DNA from: Magnetospirillum fulvum MGU-K5
Lineage (GTDB): Bacteria > Pseudomonadota > Alphaproteobacteria > Rhodospirillales > Magnetospirillaceae
NCBI RefSeq assembly: GCF_000442515.1
Contig: NZ_AQPH01000011.1
Span: 1-64,000 of the forward strand
Direction: 5' to 3'
Length of the DNA: 64,000 nucleotides
Below the pieces are notes generated by a model. The model did no database searches. It saw only the letters and a list, made by a program, of their open reading frames with translations, and had not been told where the DNA came from. The translations under genes were made by a program, and so were the position numbers. Positions 18,294-26,262 of the stretch are shown here, one piece after another; position 1 is the first letter of the stretch; every line of letters starts with the position of its first letter.

Positions 18294-19115
18294 ATGCGGC
18301 CCGATGAATTCGATTACGTCGCCAAATTGCTGAAGGATCGGTCGGGTCTGATCATCACGCCCGACAAATCCTATCTGCTGGAAAGCCGTCTGACCCCGGT
18401 GGCGCGCAAGCGCGGCCTGAAAGGTCTGGACGAGCTGATGAGCGGGCTTCGCTCGGCGGGAGAGGACCTCCTGCGCGAGATCACCGAGGCGATGACCACC
18501 AACGAATCGTTCTTTTTCCGCGACATCAAGCCGTTCGAACAATTCCGCACCATGGTTCTGCCCAAGATGCTGGAGGCGCGGGCGGCCCGCAAATCCTTCC
18601 GCATCTGGTCGGCGGCCTGCTCGTCGGGTCAGGAAGCCTATAGTCTGGCGATGATCCTGAAGGAAGAGGGTGCCCGGCTGGCGGGGTGGAAGATCGAAAT
18701 CGTCGGCACCGATCTGTCGAACGAGATGCTGGAGAAGGCCAAGGCCGGGTTGTATTCCCAGTTCGAGGTCCAGCGCGGTCTGCCGATCCAGCTTCTGGTC
18801 AAGTACTTCAAAAAAGCCAACGATATGTGGCAGATCGACCCGGCGATCCGGGCGATGGTGCAGTTCCGCGAATACAATCTGCTCCACGATCTGAAGCCGC
18901 TCGGTCAGTTCGACGTGGTGTTTTGTCGCAACGTGCTGATCTATTTCGATCAGCCGACCAAGACCCGGGTGCTCGACAATATCGACCGGGTGATGGCTGA
19001 CGACGGCTTCCTGTATCTCGGCGGGGCCGAGACCGTGCTGGGCATTTCCGACAAGTTCAAGCCGGTGCCGGAGCAGCGCGGCGTTTACGCCACCACTCGC
19101 GGCCAGGGCAAATAA
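18294..19115 (+). CDS. cheR: Chemotaxis protein methyltransferase CheR
   Basis: A 273-residue protein with the CheR helical N-domain (FDYVAKLLKDRSGL) and a SAM-dependent methyltransferase core: TTNESFFFRD, the SAM loop IWSAACSSGQEAYSLAM, IVGTDLSNEMLEKA and FCRNVLIYFD. It methylates glutamates on chemoreceptors, opposing CheB. It starts four bases after the cheB stop and is the last gene of the plus-strand cheA-W-Y-B-R operon. Normal family length. Confidence 0.97.
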   Translation: MRPDEFDYVAKLLKDRSGLIITPDKSYLLESRLTPVARKRGLKGLDELMSGLRSAGEDLLREITEAMTTNESFFFRDIKPFEQFRTMVLPKMLEARAARKSFRIWSAACSSGQEAYSLAMILKEEGARLAGWKIEIVGTDLSNEMLEKAKAGLYSQFEVQRGLPIQLLVKYFKKANDMWQIDPAIRAMVQFREYNLLHDLKPLGQFDVVFCRNVLIYFDQPTKTRVLDNIDRVMADDGFLYLGGAETVLGISDKFKPVPEQRGVYATTRGQGK

Positions 19116-19162
19116 GCCCCGCTGTCGCGGTTTAGGCGCTGGCCGACACCGTGACGAACACA

Positions 19163-19193
19163 GGCGGGAGCGGAGCGATCGTCTCGCCCCGCC
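19163..19193. terminator. Imperfect terminator hairpin between convergent cheR and the b561 gene
   Basis: GGCGGG (19163-19168) pairs with CCCGCC (19188-19193), continued inward by a bulged four-base stem. It lies in the 94-bp gap between convergent genes. There is no clear T-run, so the call is moderate. Confidence 0.45.
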
Positions 19194-19209
19194 CCCCGTC
19201 TGAGCAGAA

Positions 19210-19794
19210 TCAGACCTCGCGACCGAACATCTGGTTCAGGGTCTTGTGCCCGGCGAGCTGGTGAATGATCGCCAGGGTCGGATGAATTGCCAGATACCCC
19301 CACATCAGCGGACCAAAGGCTTCGTGAAGCTCTTTGATGTCGTGCAGGGTCGGCGACAAGGCCACGCCGGGGGTGATGGTCAAAGCGAGAATTGTTCCCG
19401 TCGCGGCCAGAAACAGACCGACCAGCAGGCCAAGGCCCTGGATCGCGGCAGGCAACGGCCGAATTTCATCGCCGTCGGGGGGAAGACGGAACCGCACCGC
19501 ATCGGCCAGGGTCGCGCCGATATCCTTGGCCAGCGCGCCAAGACGGGCGGCCGAAAACCAGGGAAACAGCATCAGGGGATCGCCGGTCCGGATGGTCTTC
19601 AGTACCGCTCGCAGCCAATAGACCACCAGAATTGCGAACAGGACGATGCCAAGGGTTTCATGCACCGAATACCAGCTATTGGGAATTCGGCCCGGCTTCG
19701 GTGTAATCATCACCAGACTGACAAACATCTGCGTGGTAATACCTACGGCCAGGGATAAATGGAGCAGGCGAGACAGCGAGTCGTATTTCTTCAT
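19210..19794 (-). CDS. Cytochrome b561-family membrane protein
   Basis: The 194-residue protein has four hydrophobic helices and histidines at matching depths: SLSRLLHLSLAVG in helix 1, SVHETLG in helix 2, IKELHEAFGPLMW in helix 3 and YLAIHPTLAIIHQLAGH in helix 4. This is the di-heme pattern of bacterial cytochrome b561 / Ni-Fe hydrogenase b-type subunits. Such proteins move electrons between quinols and periplasmic or membrane partners. The loop between helices 2 and 3 is longer than usual (about residues 70-110). No partner oxidoreductase gene is adjacent. It is monocistronic. Confidence 0.85.
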   Translation of the reverse strand: MKKYDSLSRLLHLSLAVGITTQMFVSLVMITPKPGRIPNSWYSVHETLGIVLFAILVVYWLRAVLKTIRTGDPLMLFPWFSAARLGALAKDIGATLADAVRFRLPPDGDEIRPLPAAIQGLGLLVGLFLAATGTILALTITPGVALSPTLHDIKELHEAFGPLMWGYLAIHPTLAIIHQLAGHKTLNQMFGREV

Positions 19795-20187
19795 GATGAA
19801 GATCCATCCTCATGCGGGAACATGAGTCGGAGTGTCGTCCCCTAATGATGAACCAGAGGTGAACCTCGGCGTCACTTCCGGTTCAGAAACGGCAGAATAG
19901 GTATAGTCCCTAGGTCGGCAGCGGCCATTGCGGCCACGGCCGAGGCTGAGGGGATAGGTCGAACGTCTAAAGCGTGACGTGGATTGATTTGACAGCCTGC
20001 GGAAGACCTCCGCTGCGCGGCTGGGCGACCGCCCAGACCCGTTCGGAGGCAGACGCCTCCGATCCTCCATTCTATTTTATATCAAAGATTTAAAAATATG
20101 GAGGGCTCGGGAGGCGGACGCCTCCCGATAGGGGCCGGGGGCAAAAGCCCCCGAAAGGCGTCCGGTCCAAAGCTTATCCGCAGCCTG
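19795..20187. other. 393-bp intergenic region between the b561 and FliD-like genes
   Basis: I see no gene here. The left part should hold the promoter of the b561 gene (minus strand). The middle (20062-20100) is an AT-rich patch. The right part holds three GC-rich hairpins, listed separately, just downstream of the FliD-like gene. Confidence 0.6.
20044..20153. repeat. Cluster of three GC-rich stem-loops downstream of fliD
   Basis: Three perfect hairpins lie in 110 bp: CGGAGGC-AGAC-GCCTCCG (20044-20061), CGGGAGGC-GGAC-GCCTCCCG (20108-20127) and CGGGGGC-AAAA-GCCCCCG (20136-20153). The first two share the core GGAGGC..GACGCCTCC and look like copies of one element. An AT-rich patch of about 40 bp separates them. 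They could be terminators for fliD or a dispersed palindromic repeat. Confidence 0.6.
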
Positions 20188-21552
20188 TTAGGTAAACAGC
20201 GCCGACAGGTCGGGGTTGGTCGCTTTGCCGCTGCTGAGGTAAGAGGCGAGATTGCTTTGTGCCGCCGTTCCGCTGGTCGCGCTGTTGCCGCCCAGCAGGG
20301 AGGCCAGACTGTTTTGGCCGCTCTGGGTATCGGCGGTGCCGTTCAGATAATCGAGCAGGCTGGGGCCGCCGCGCGCGACCATCGTACTCAGCAGATTGAC
20401 CTGGGATTTGAGGCTGCCCGACGAGCCGGTATAGGGTTTGACGGTATCGTCGATGGTGCTGGCGATCTGATTGACCAGGGCCTGCACCCCGTCGGAATCC
20501 TGGGTGATCGCGGCGTCCAGTTTGGTCGGGTCGATTTTCAGGGTGCCGTCGGATTGCAGCGTCACCCCGATGTCGGCCAGCGATTTGAACGGGCCTGCGG
20601 TGTCGACGGTCGCCGTCGCCGCATCGCCCAGATTTTTGAACAGACCGGCGGCAAGATTGGCGTCCTTGTCCAGCCCACCATCTTTCGAGGTCAGGGAAAC
20701 GATCGCCTTTTGCATCGCGTTGAAGGTGTTGGCGAGCGACTGGACCTGATCGCTGGCGGTCGATAGGGCAACGGTCTGGGTTCCGACCTGGGTAAAGCTG
20801 GTCCGGGTTCCGATCGCGACCGGAACATTATCGTTGGTGGCCGAACTGTAATCCTTCCCGCCGACCGAGAAATGGGCATCCTGGGCCGCGCTGACGGTCC
20901 CCATCGCCGAGCTGTTGGCCGCCGACGGGTCGTAGGTCAGGTCGGACAGACCGGAAATGGTAAAGGCGTTGCTGGCCCCGGTCGCCGCCCCGGTCAGGTG
21001 CAGGGCATAGCCGCCGCCTTCCTCGACCACCTGGGCGGTCACCCCGGCCTTGGCGGCATTGATCGACGTGGCGATGTCGTTCAGCGTTCCGCCCGTAATT
21101 GGGATCGACACCGCCTTGGCGCTGGAGCTGGCGGTAAAGGCGTTGGTGTCGGGATTAAGGGTGCCGGTCTGGATCGTCAGCGTGCCGGTGCCCAGCGATG
21201 CCTTGTCCGGATTGCCGATCGGGCTGGTGGCGATGCTCTGGGCCTGGGCCAATTGGGTGACGGTCACCGACACCGTGTTCGCTTGGGAGTTCGTCGGCGT
21301 TTCAAGCTTCGACACCTCGGTCTCGAATTTGTCGCCAAGCTGGGCTAGCCGGTTATAGCCGACCAGTGCCGCGCTGGTGTCCTGGGAACTGAGCGACAGG
21401 GTGAAGGCCGGATCGGCGCCCAATCGTCCCCCGGTGGGCTTCGGCGCGCTGTGCGACGACGTGTCCGTGGTCGAGTTAGTGGTGGTGTTGCCGTATTTGC
21501 TCAGCAGGGTCGCGAGCGAAGAGGGCAGGGCGGCGGTTCCGGTCGTGCTCAT
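20188..21552 (-). CDS. fliD: FliD-like flagellar filament cap (hook-associated protein 2)
   Basis: The 454-residue protein is rich in Ser, Thr and Ala, has no cysteine, and matches FliD architecture. An N-terminal helical part includes ALVGYNRLAQLGDKFETEVSKLE. It is followed by a D2/D3-type beta region (GTLTIQTG, ISIPITGG-like VSIPITGGTLNDIATSIN, GYALHLTG), and a FliD_C-like end with FNAMQKAIVSL, SLADIGVTLQSDGTLKID and PTKLDAAI. FliD caps the growing filament and folds flagellin. The N-terminus is Thr/Ser-rich and lacks the usual GLASGLD opening, so this is a divergent member. A sigma-54-like promoter lies 40 bp upstream. Confidence 0.8.
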   Translation of the reverse strand: MSTTGTAALPSSLATLLSKYGNTTTNSTTDTSSHSAPKPTGGRLGADPAFTLSLSSQDTSAALVGYNRLAQLGDKFETEVSKLETPTNSQANTVSVTVTQLAQAQSIATSPIGNPDKASLGTGTLTIQTGTLNPDTNAFTASSSAKAVSIPITGGTLNDIATSINAAKAGVTAQVVEEGGGYALHLTGAATGASNAFTISGLSDLTYDPSAANSSAMGTVSAAQDAHFSVGGKDYSSATNDNVPVAIGTRTSFTQVGTQTVALSTASDQVQSLANTFNAMQKAIVSLTSKDGGLDKDANLAAGLFKNLGDAATATVDTAGPFKSLADIGVTLQSDGTLKIDPTKLDAAITQDSDGVQALVNQIASTIDDTVKPYTGSSGSLKSQVNLLSTMVARGGPSLLDYLNGTADTQSGQNSLASLLGGNSATSGTAAQSNLASYLSSGKATNPDLSALFT

Positions 21553-21591
21553 GTCAGGGTCTCCGATGGAGCGGACTCATCGGACTCAACA

Positions 21592-21607
21592 AGCAATCCG
21601 TGCGCCA
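21592..21607 (-). promoter_or_regulatory. Candidate sigma-54 promoter for fliD
   Basis: On the minus strand the bases TGGCGCACGGATTGCT place the GG and GC elements exactly ten bases apart (consensus TGGCAC-N5-TTGCW, one key mismatch). It ends 40 bases before the fliD ATG. The sigma-54 activator FlbD is encoded in the same window, which supports the call. Confidence 0.55.
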
Positions 21608-21666
21608 GTGGGCGGAGCTGCTTATCCTTCTGATTTATATGGATTTGTTGAGAGTGGAAAAGGGCA

Positions 21667-21691
21667 GAGGGCGGCATCGTCTGCCGCCCTC
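21667..21691 (-). terminator. Terminator hairpin downstream of the CGL-type gene
   Basis: A perfect 10-bp stem GAGGGCGGCA / TGCCGCCCTC with a five-base loop, 39 bases past the stop of the minus-strand PLP-enzyme gene and followed on that strand by CTTTTCC. Confidence 0.65.
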
Positions 21692-21729
21692 CGTTTCCAA
21701 TCCGGCAAGAAGTGCCGGGACAGGTGAGA

Positions 21730-22884
21730 TTAAACCCGATCCAGCGCCTGGGCGATGTCGGCGATCAGATCGGCTTCGTCCTCGATCCCGACCGACAGGC
21801 GCACCAATTGCGGGGTGATCCCCAGCGCGTCGCGGCGTTCGGCCGGGATCGATCCGTGGCTCATGCTGGTGGGGTGGCCGACCAGACTTTCGACGCCGCC
21901 CAGGCTTTCGGCCAAGGTGAACAGCGACAGCCCGGTCAGGAAGCGGGTCACCCCCGCTTCGTCGCTGTTCAGTTCCAGTGTCACCATGCCGCCGAACCCA
22001 TTCATCTGCCGCGCCGCGACCGCATGTTGGGGATGGCTGGCCAAGCCGGGATAGATCAGCCGGGTTAGCTTGGGGTGGTGTTCGAAGGCCTGGGCGATCG
22101 CCAGCGCGTTGGCGGAATGCCGCTCGATCCGAAGCGCCAGGGTCTTCAGCCCGCGCAGCGCCAGGAAGGCGGCGAACGGGTCGAGAATCGCCCCGGTGGC
22201 ATTCTGGAGAAAGCCCAGACGCGCGGCCAGATCGGCGTCCCGCACCACGACGATTCCGGCGATGATGTCGGAATGGCCGTTCAGATACTTGGTCGCCGAA
22301 TGGACCACGATGTCGAAGCCCAGATCGAGCGGACGCTGCACCACCGGCGAGGCGAAGGTCGAATCCGCGACGGTCAGCACCCCGGTCTTGCGGCCGATCG
22401 CGGCAATCGCGGCCAGATCGGCGACCTTCAGCAACGGATTGCTGGGGGTCTCGATCCAGATCAGCTTGGTCTCGGGCCGGATCGCCGCTTCGATCGCGGC
22501 GGAATCGGTCGGATCGACAAAGGTGACGGTCAGCCCCGAGGTGCGGCTGCGCACCCGCTGGAACAGCCGCCACGACCCGCCATAAAGATCGTCACCGGCG
22601 ACGATGTGGCCGCCCTGGTCGAGCAGGTCGAGAATCGTCGTTTCCGCCGCCAGACCCGAGGCAAAGGCGAAGCCGAAGCCGCCGCCTTCCAACTGGGCCA
22701 CCGCCTGCTCGAACGCGGCGCGGGTGGGGTTGCCGGTGCGGGCATATTCCCAGCCGGTGTGAACGCCGGGCGCGCTTTGGGCAAAGGTGGACGAGGCGTG
22801 GATCGGCACCATCACCGCGCCAGTGGCCGGATCGGGGCCGGGACCGGCATGAACGGAGAGGGTGGAAAAACCGTGTTGGGTCAT
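21730..22884 (-). CDS. Cystathionine gamma-lyase/gamma-synthase family PLP enzyme
   Basis: A 384-residue Cys/Met-metabolism PLP enzyme: FSTLSVHAGPGPDPATGAVMVPI at the N-terminus, YARTGNPTRAAFEQAVAQLEGG, the substrate-pocket DSTFASPVVQRPLDLG and the cofactor-lysine motif HSATKYLNGHSD (Lys 199). The C-terminus has SLGGVESLVGHPTSMSHGS. Its ATG overlaps the stop of the cystathionine beta-synthase gene by four bases. In that pairing it most probably cleaves cystathionine to cysteine (reverse transsulfuration), although gamma-synthase activity cannot be ruled out from sequence. Start ATG 22884 was chosen over a longer open frame because of the overlap and the family N-terminus. Confidence 0.93.
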   Translation of the reverse strand: MTQHGFSTLSVHAGPGPDPATGAVMVPIHASSTFAQSAPGVHTGWEYARTGNPTRAAFEQAVAQLEGGGFGFAFASGLAAETTILDLLDQGGHIVAGDDLYGGSWRLFQRVRSRTSGLTVTFVDPTDSAAIEAAIRPETKLIWIETPSNPLLKVADLAAIAAIGRKTGVLTVADSTFASPVVQRPLDLGFDIVVHSATKYLNGHSDIIAGIVVVRDADLAARLGFLQNATGAILDPFAAFLALRGLKTLALRIERHSANALAIAQAFEHHPKLTRLIYPGLASHPQHAVAARQMNGFGGMVTLELNSDEAGVTRFLTGLSLFTLAESLGGVESLVGHPTSMSHGSIPAERRDALGITPQLVRLSVGIEDEADLIADIAQALDRV

Positions 22885-24248
22885 GCTGCTACTTTCCGCC
22901 GCAAATGGTTGAGCAGGTCGATACGGGTGATGAGGCCCAGGAAGCGTTCGCCATCGACGACGATCGCGACCCAGCCCCGGTCGAACAGGGGAAGAAGCCG
23001 TTCCGGCGGGGTGTCGATCCCGACGGTTTCGATATTGCCGGTCATCGCTACCCGGACCGGCAGGTCGAACCCGGCCGACCATTCGCCAAGCGCAATCAGG
23101 ACGTCGGATTCGTCCAGCATCCCGACGCATTGATCGCCCGCCAGCACCGGCACCTGCGAGACGTCGTGCAGCTTCATCCGCTGATAGGCAACCAGCAACG
23201 AATCCTCGGGCGCCACCGTCACCACCGCGCCTTCGTCATGGCGCCGCGAGATGATATCGCGCAGATCACCGTGACGCGGCCGCGTCAGCAAGCCCTGATC
23301 GGCCATCCAGAAATCGTTGTACATCTTGGACAGATACTTGTTGCCCGAGTCGCAGACGAAGGTGACCACCCGCTTGGGCGTCGTCTGTTCGCGGCAATAG
23401 CGCAACGCCGCCGCCAGCAAGGTTCCCGACGACGAGCCGATCAGCAGACCTTCGTCGCGCAGCACCTGACGCGCCACCGCGAAGCTTTCGCCGTCGGTGA
23501 TGGTATAGGCGTGCTTGACCCGCGACAGATCGGACACCGGCGGGATGAAATCCTCGCCGATTCCTTCGACCAGCCATGACCCGGCGGTGCCGACCTCGCC
23601 GGTCCGGGTGTATTCGGCCAGAATCGATCCCTTGGGGTCGGCCAGAACGATGTCGGTGGTGGGCGAGACGCGGGCGAAAAAGCGCGACAGCCCGGTCAGG
23701 GTGCCGCCCGATCCGACCCCGGCGACCACCGCATCGACCGCGCCGCCGGTCTGTTCCCAAATCTCGGGGCCGGTGGTGGTTTCATGCGCGGCGGGATTGG
23801 CCGGGTTGTTGAACTGGTCGGCGAAGAAGGCGCCGGTTTCGCGGGCGATCCGCTCGGCCAGATCCTGGTAATACTCAGGATGACCCTTGGCGACGTCGGA
23901 GCGGGTCAGCACCACCTCGACCCCCATCGCCCGCAAATGGGCGATCTTCTCGCGGCTCATCTTGTCGGGGATCACCAGGGTCAGGCGATAGCCGCGCCGG
24001 ATCGCCAGCAAGGCCAGAGCGAGGCCGGTATTGCCTGCGGTGGCTTCGACGATCTGCCCGCCCGGCTTTAACCGTCCATCCGCCTCGGCCGCCTCGATCA
24101 TCGATAGGGCGATGCGATCCTTGATCGAGCCGGATGGGTTCTGGTTCTCCAGTTTGACGAACAATCGGCACGGCCCGGCATCGAGCCGGGTCAGCTCGAT
24201 CAGCGGGGTGTTGCCGATGTGATTCAACGGGTCGGCATCGCGGGACAT
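22881..24248 (-). CDS. cbs: Cystathionine beta-synthase with C-terminal CBS-domain pair
   Basis: The 455-residue protein has a fold-type II PLP domain (residues 1-320) with IGNTPLIELT, the cofactor Lys 43 in NPSGSIKDRIA, EATAGNTGLALA, VAGVGSGGTLTGLSRF and SSSGTLLAA, followed by a CBS-motif pair (about 330-455: VAPEDSLLVAYQRMKLHDVSQVPVL and IDTPPERLLPLFDRGWVAIV). It condenses homocysteine or a related substrate with serine. The CBS pair suggests allosteric regulation. It is cotranscribed with the CGL-type gene and lies just downstream of the encapsulin operon, separated by a hairpin. Confidence 0.92.
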   Translation of the reverse strand: MSRDADPLNHIGNTPLIELTRLDAGPCRLFVKLENQNPSGSIKDRIALSMIEAAEADGRLKPGGQIVEATAGNTGLALALLAIRRGYRLTLVIPDKMSREKIAHLRAMGVEVVLTRSDVAKGHPEYYQDLAERIARETGAFFADQFNNPANPAAHETTTGPEIWEQTGGAVDAVVAGVGSGGTLTGLSRFFARVSPTTDIVLADPKGSILAEYTRTGEVGTAGSWLVEGIGEDFIPPVSDLSRVKHAYTITDGESFAVARQVLRDEGLLIGSSSGTLLAAALRYCREQTTPKRVVTFVCDSGNKYLSKMYNDFWMADQGLLTRPRHGDLRDIISRRHDEGAVVTVAPEDSLLVAYQRMKLHDVSQVPVLAGDQCVGMLDESDVLIALGEWSAGFDLPVRVAMTGNIETVGIDTPPERLLPLFDRGWVAIVVDGERFLGLITRIDLLNHLRRKVAA

Positions 24249-24285
24249 GGGAGATCTCCAGAACTCTATAAACAGATCGAATTGG

Positions 24286-24315
24286 TAGATAGTGCTGAAA
24301 CTACACGCACGTCAA
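24286..24315 (-). promoter_or_regulatory. Candidate sigma-70 promoter for cbs
   Basis: On the minus strand TTGACG (24315-24310) and TATCTA (24291-24286) are separated by 18 bases, 37 bases upstream of the cbs ATG, with a GGAG ribosome site in between. It lies after the hairpin that follows the desulfurase gene, giving cbs-CGL its own promoter. Confidence 0.45.
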
Positions 24316-24365
24316 GCCAAATAGACCAAAAGAGCACTGGATAAGTGGTTTTCCCAACGCCAAGC

Positions 24366-24391
24366 AGGGGGAGACCATGCCGTCTCCCCCT
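24366..24391 (-). terminator. Terminator-like hairpin after the cysteine desulfurase cargo gene
   Basis: A perfect 10-bp stem AGGGGGAGAC / GTCTCCCCCT with a six-base loop, 20 bases past the desulfurase stop. No T-run follows, so termination may be partial and cbs may be reached by read-through. Confidence 0.6.
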
Positions 24392-24411
24392 GTCCGACCG
24401 TCCCAATCCCG

Positions 24412-26262
24412 CTAAATCGTTCGCCGCGCTCCGTGGTTGCGCCGCAGGGCATCGACCAGGGCGTCGATATCCTCGCGGGTGTTATAAAGGGCCAGACTGG
24501 GCCGCACCGTCGCTTCGATTCCGAACCGGCGCAAGATCGGCTGGGCGCAATGATGCCCGGCCCGGACCGCGATTCCTTCGCGGTCGAGCGCCTTGCCGAT
24601 CTCGATCGGCGGGCAGCCGTCGATGACGAAGGACAGCACCCCGGCCTTTTCCGCCGCCGTGCCGATCAGGCGCAGCCCCGGAATCGATCGCAGCCCGGCG
24701 GTGGCATAGCCCAGCAGCTCGTGTTCCCAGGCGGCGATGTTGGCCATCCCGATCCCGTCGAGATAATCAATCGCGGCCCCCAGCCCCACCGCGTCGGCGA
24801 TGTTGCCGGTTCCGGCCTCGAACCGCGCCGGAGCGGGTTGATAGACCGTTTTCTCAAAGGTGACGTCGGCGATCATGTTGCCGCCACCCTGCCACGGCGG
24901 CATCGCGTCAAGGACGTCCTTGCGGCCGTAAAGGACGCCGATCCCGGTCGGGCCGAACACCTTGTGCCCCGAGAACACATAGAAGTCGCAGCCCAGCGCC
25001 TGGACATCGACCGGCATGTGCGATACCGCCTGGGCACCATCGACCAGGGCCAGGGCGCCGTGACGGTGGGCGATCGCCACCATCTCGGCCGCCGGGGTGA
25101 CGGTGCCGAGCGCGTTCGAGACCTGGGTGAACGAGGCGATCTTGGTGCGGTCGGTGAACAGCCGCTCGTATTCCTCGAGGATCACCTGACCGTGATCGTC
25201 AACCGGCGCAACCTTCAGCTTGGCCCCGGTGCGGGCGCAGAGCTGTTGCCAGGGAACGATGTTGGCGTGATGCTCGAGCCAGGAGACGACGATCTCGTCG
25301 CCCTCGCGGAGGTTGCGCCCGCCCCACGCCTTGGCCACCAGATTGATCGCCTCGGTCGCGCCACGGACGAACACGATTTCCTCGACCGACCCGGCTCCCA
25401 GAAAGCGGCGGACCTTCTCGCGCGCCGCTTCATAGGCGTCGGTCGAACGCGCCGCCAGGGCATGGGCAGCGCGGTGGATGTTCGAGTTCTCGTGCTCGTA
25501 ATAGCGGTCAAGCCGCTCGATCACCGCGCGCGGCTTCTGGGTCGTCGCCGCATTGTCGAGCCAGATCAGCCGCTTGCCGTGAACCTGCTCGGACAGGATC
25601 GGAAAATCGCGGCGGATCGCGGCGGCGTCGAACGCCCGCACCCCGCTGGTGGGGGCCAGATCGATTCCGAGCGGATGGGTTTCGGTCCGGGTCGGCAGCG
25701 ATGCGGTGGGGGCCTCGCGCAGGCTGATCCCCTCGGCATCGTCGATGAAGTAATAGCCCGCGACATCGGGAAGCGCGGGAGCCGCCGCGACCGGAGCCGA
25801 GGCCGGGGCCGTCGCGGGACTTGGCAGATCGGGCGCGGCCGCTTCGGGCAGATCGGGGCTGCCGACCGGGGCCACCGGACCGGCGGCATGGTCGGGCGGC
25901 ACCAGCGACAGCACCGCCCCCAGCAGGGTGGGGATGGTGCGCAGATCGCCATTGCCCGGAATCGGCGCGGGCGGCACCGCGGTCGGGTTGACCGGAGCGG
26001 GCTTGGGCGCCGCCGCCAGCGGCCCCAATCCAGGCAGAGCGGGGTTGGTGGTGAGATGGCCGACCGATGGCGGGGTCGGCGCTCCTGGGGGCACGAAGCC
26101 CCCGCTCGGCCCCGTCTCGACCAACGGTGTCGAGGGCAGGGCCACCCCCAGCGATGGCGCCGTCTGACCCGGCAAGGCCGCGAAGAAGGCGTTGGCCATC
26201 TGCGCGATCAAAGCCGGGTCGGGCGCCCCCGCGAAGGGGAGGGGAGGAACGGGGTCGCTCAT
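24412..26262 (-). CDS. Encapsulated SufS-type cysteine desulfurase with long disordered N-terminal extension
   Basis: The 616-residue protein has two parts. Residues 1-210 are low-complexity, rich in Pro, Ala and Gly, with short hydrophobic islands (MANAFFAALPG about 22-32, IPTLLGAVLSLVPP about 110-123, VAGYYFID about 167-174). Residues 211-616 are a complete group II cysteine desulfurase: FDAAAIRRDFPIL, LDNAATTQKP, the PLP Lys 434 in SGHKVFGPTG, and the active-site Cys 572 in RAGHHCAQPIL. It takes sulfur from cysteine as a persulfide. The start ATG overlaps the encapsulin stop by ATGA. This extension plus the neighbouring shell gene is the pattern of Family 2A encapsulin cargo, where the extension directs loading. 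A housekeeping SufS would lack it. Confidence 0.95.
   Translation of the reverse strand: MSDPVPPLPFAGAPDPALIAQMANAFFAALPGQTAPSLGVALPSTPLVETGPSGGFVPPGAPTPPSVGHLTTNPALPGLGPLAAAPKPAPVNPTAVPPAPIPGNGDLRTIPTLLGAVLSLVPPDHAAGPVAPVGSPDLPEAAAPDLPSPATAPASAPVAAAPALPDVAGYYFIDDAEGISLREAPTASLPTRTETHPLGIDLAPTSGVRAFDAAAIRRDFPILSEQVHGKRLIWLDNAATTQKPRAVIERLDRYYEHENSNIHRAAHALAARSTDAYEAAREKVRRFLGAGSVEEIVFVRGATEAINLVAKAWGGRNLREGDEIVVSWLEHHANIVPWQQLCARTGAKLKVAPVDDHGQVILEEYERLFTDRTKIASFTQVSNALGTVTPAAEMVAIAHRHGALALVDGAQAVSHMPVDVQALGCDFYVFSGHKVFGPTGIGVLYGRKDVLDAMPPWQGGGNMIADVTFEKTVYQPAPARFEAGTGNIADAVGLGAAIDYLDGIGMANIAAWEHELLGYATAGLRSIPGLRLIGTAAEKAGVLSFVIDGCPPIEIGKALDREGIAVRAGHHCAQPILRRFGIEATVRPSLALYNTREDIDALVDALRRNHGARRTI

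Noticed and set aside
19810-20070. 86-codon minus-strand frame between the b561 and fliD genes
   Set aside because: Arg/Ser-rich composition, no ribosome site, and it runs across a hairpin; no sign of coding.
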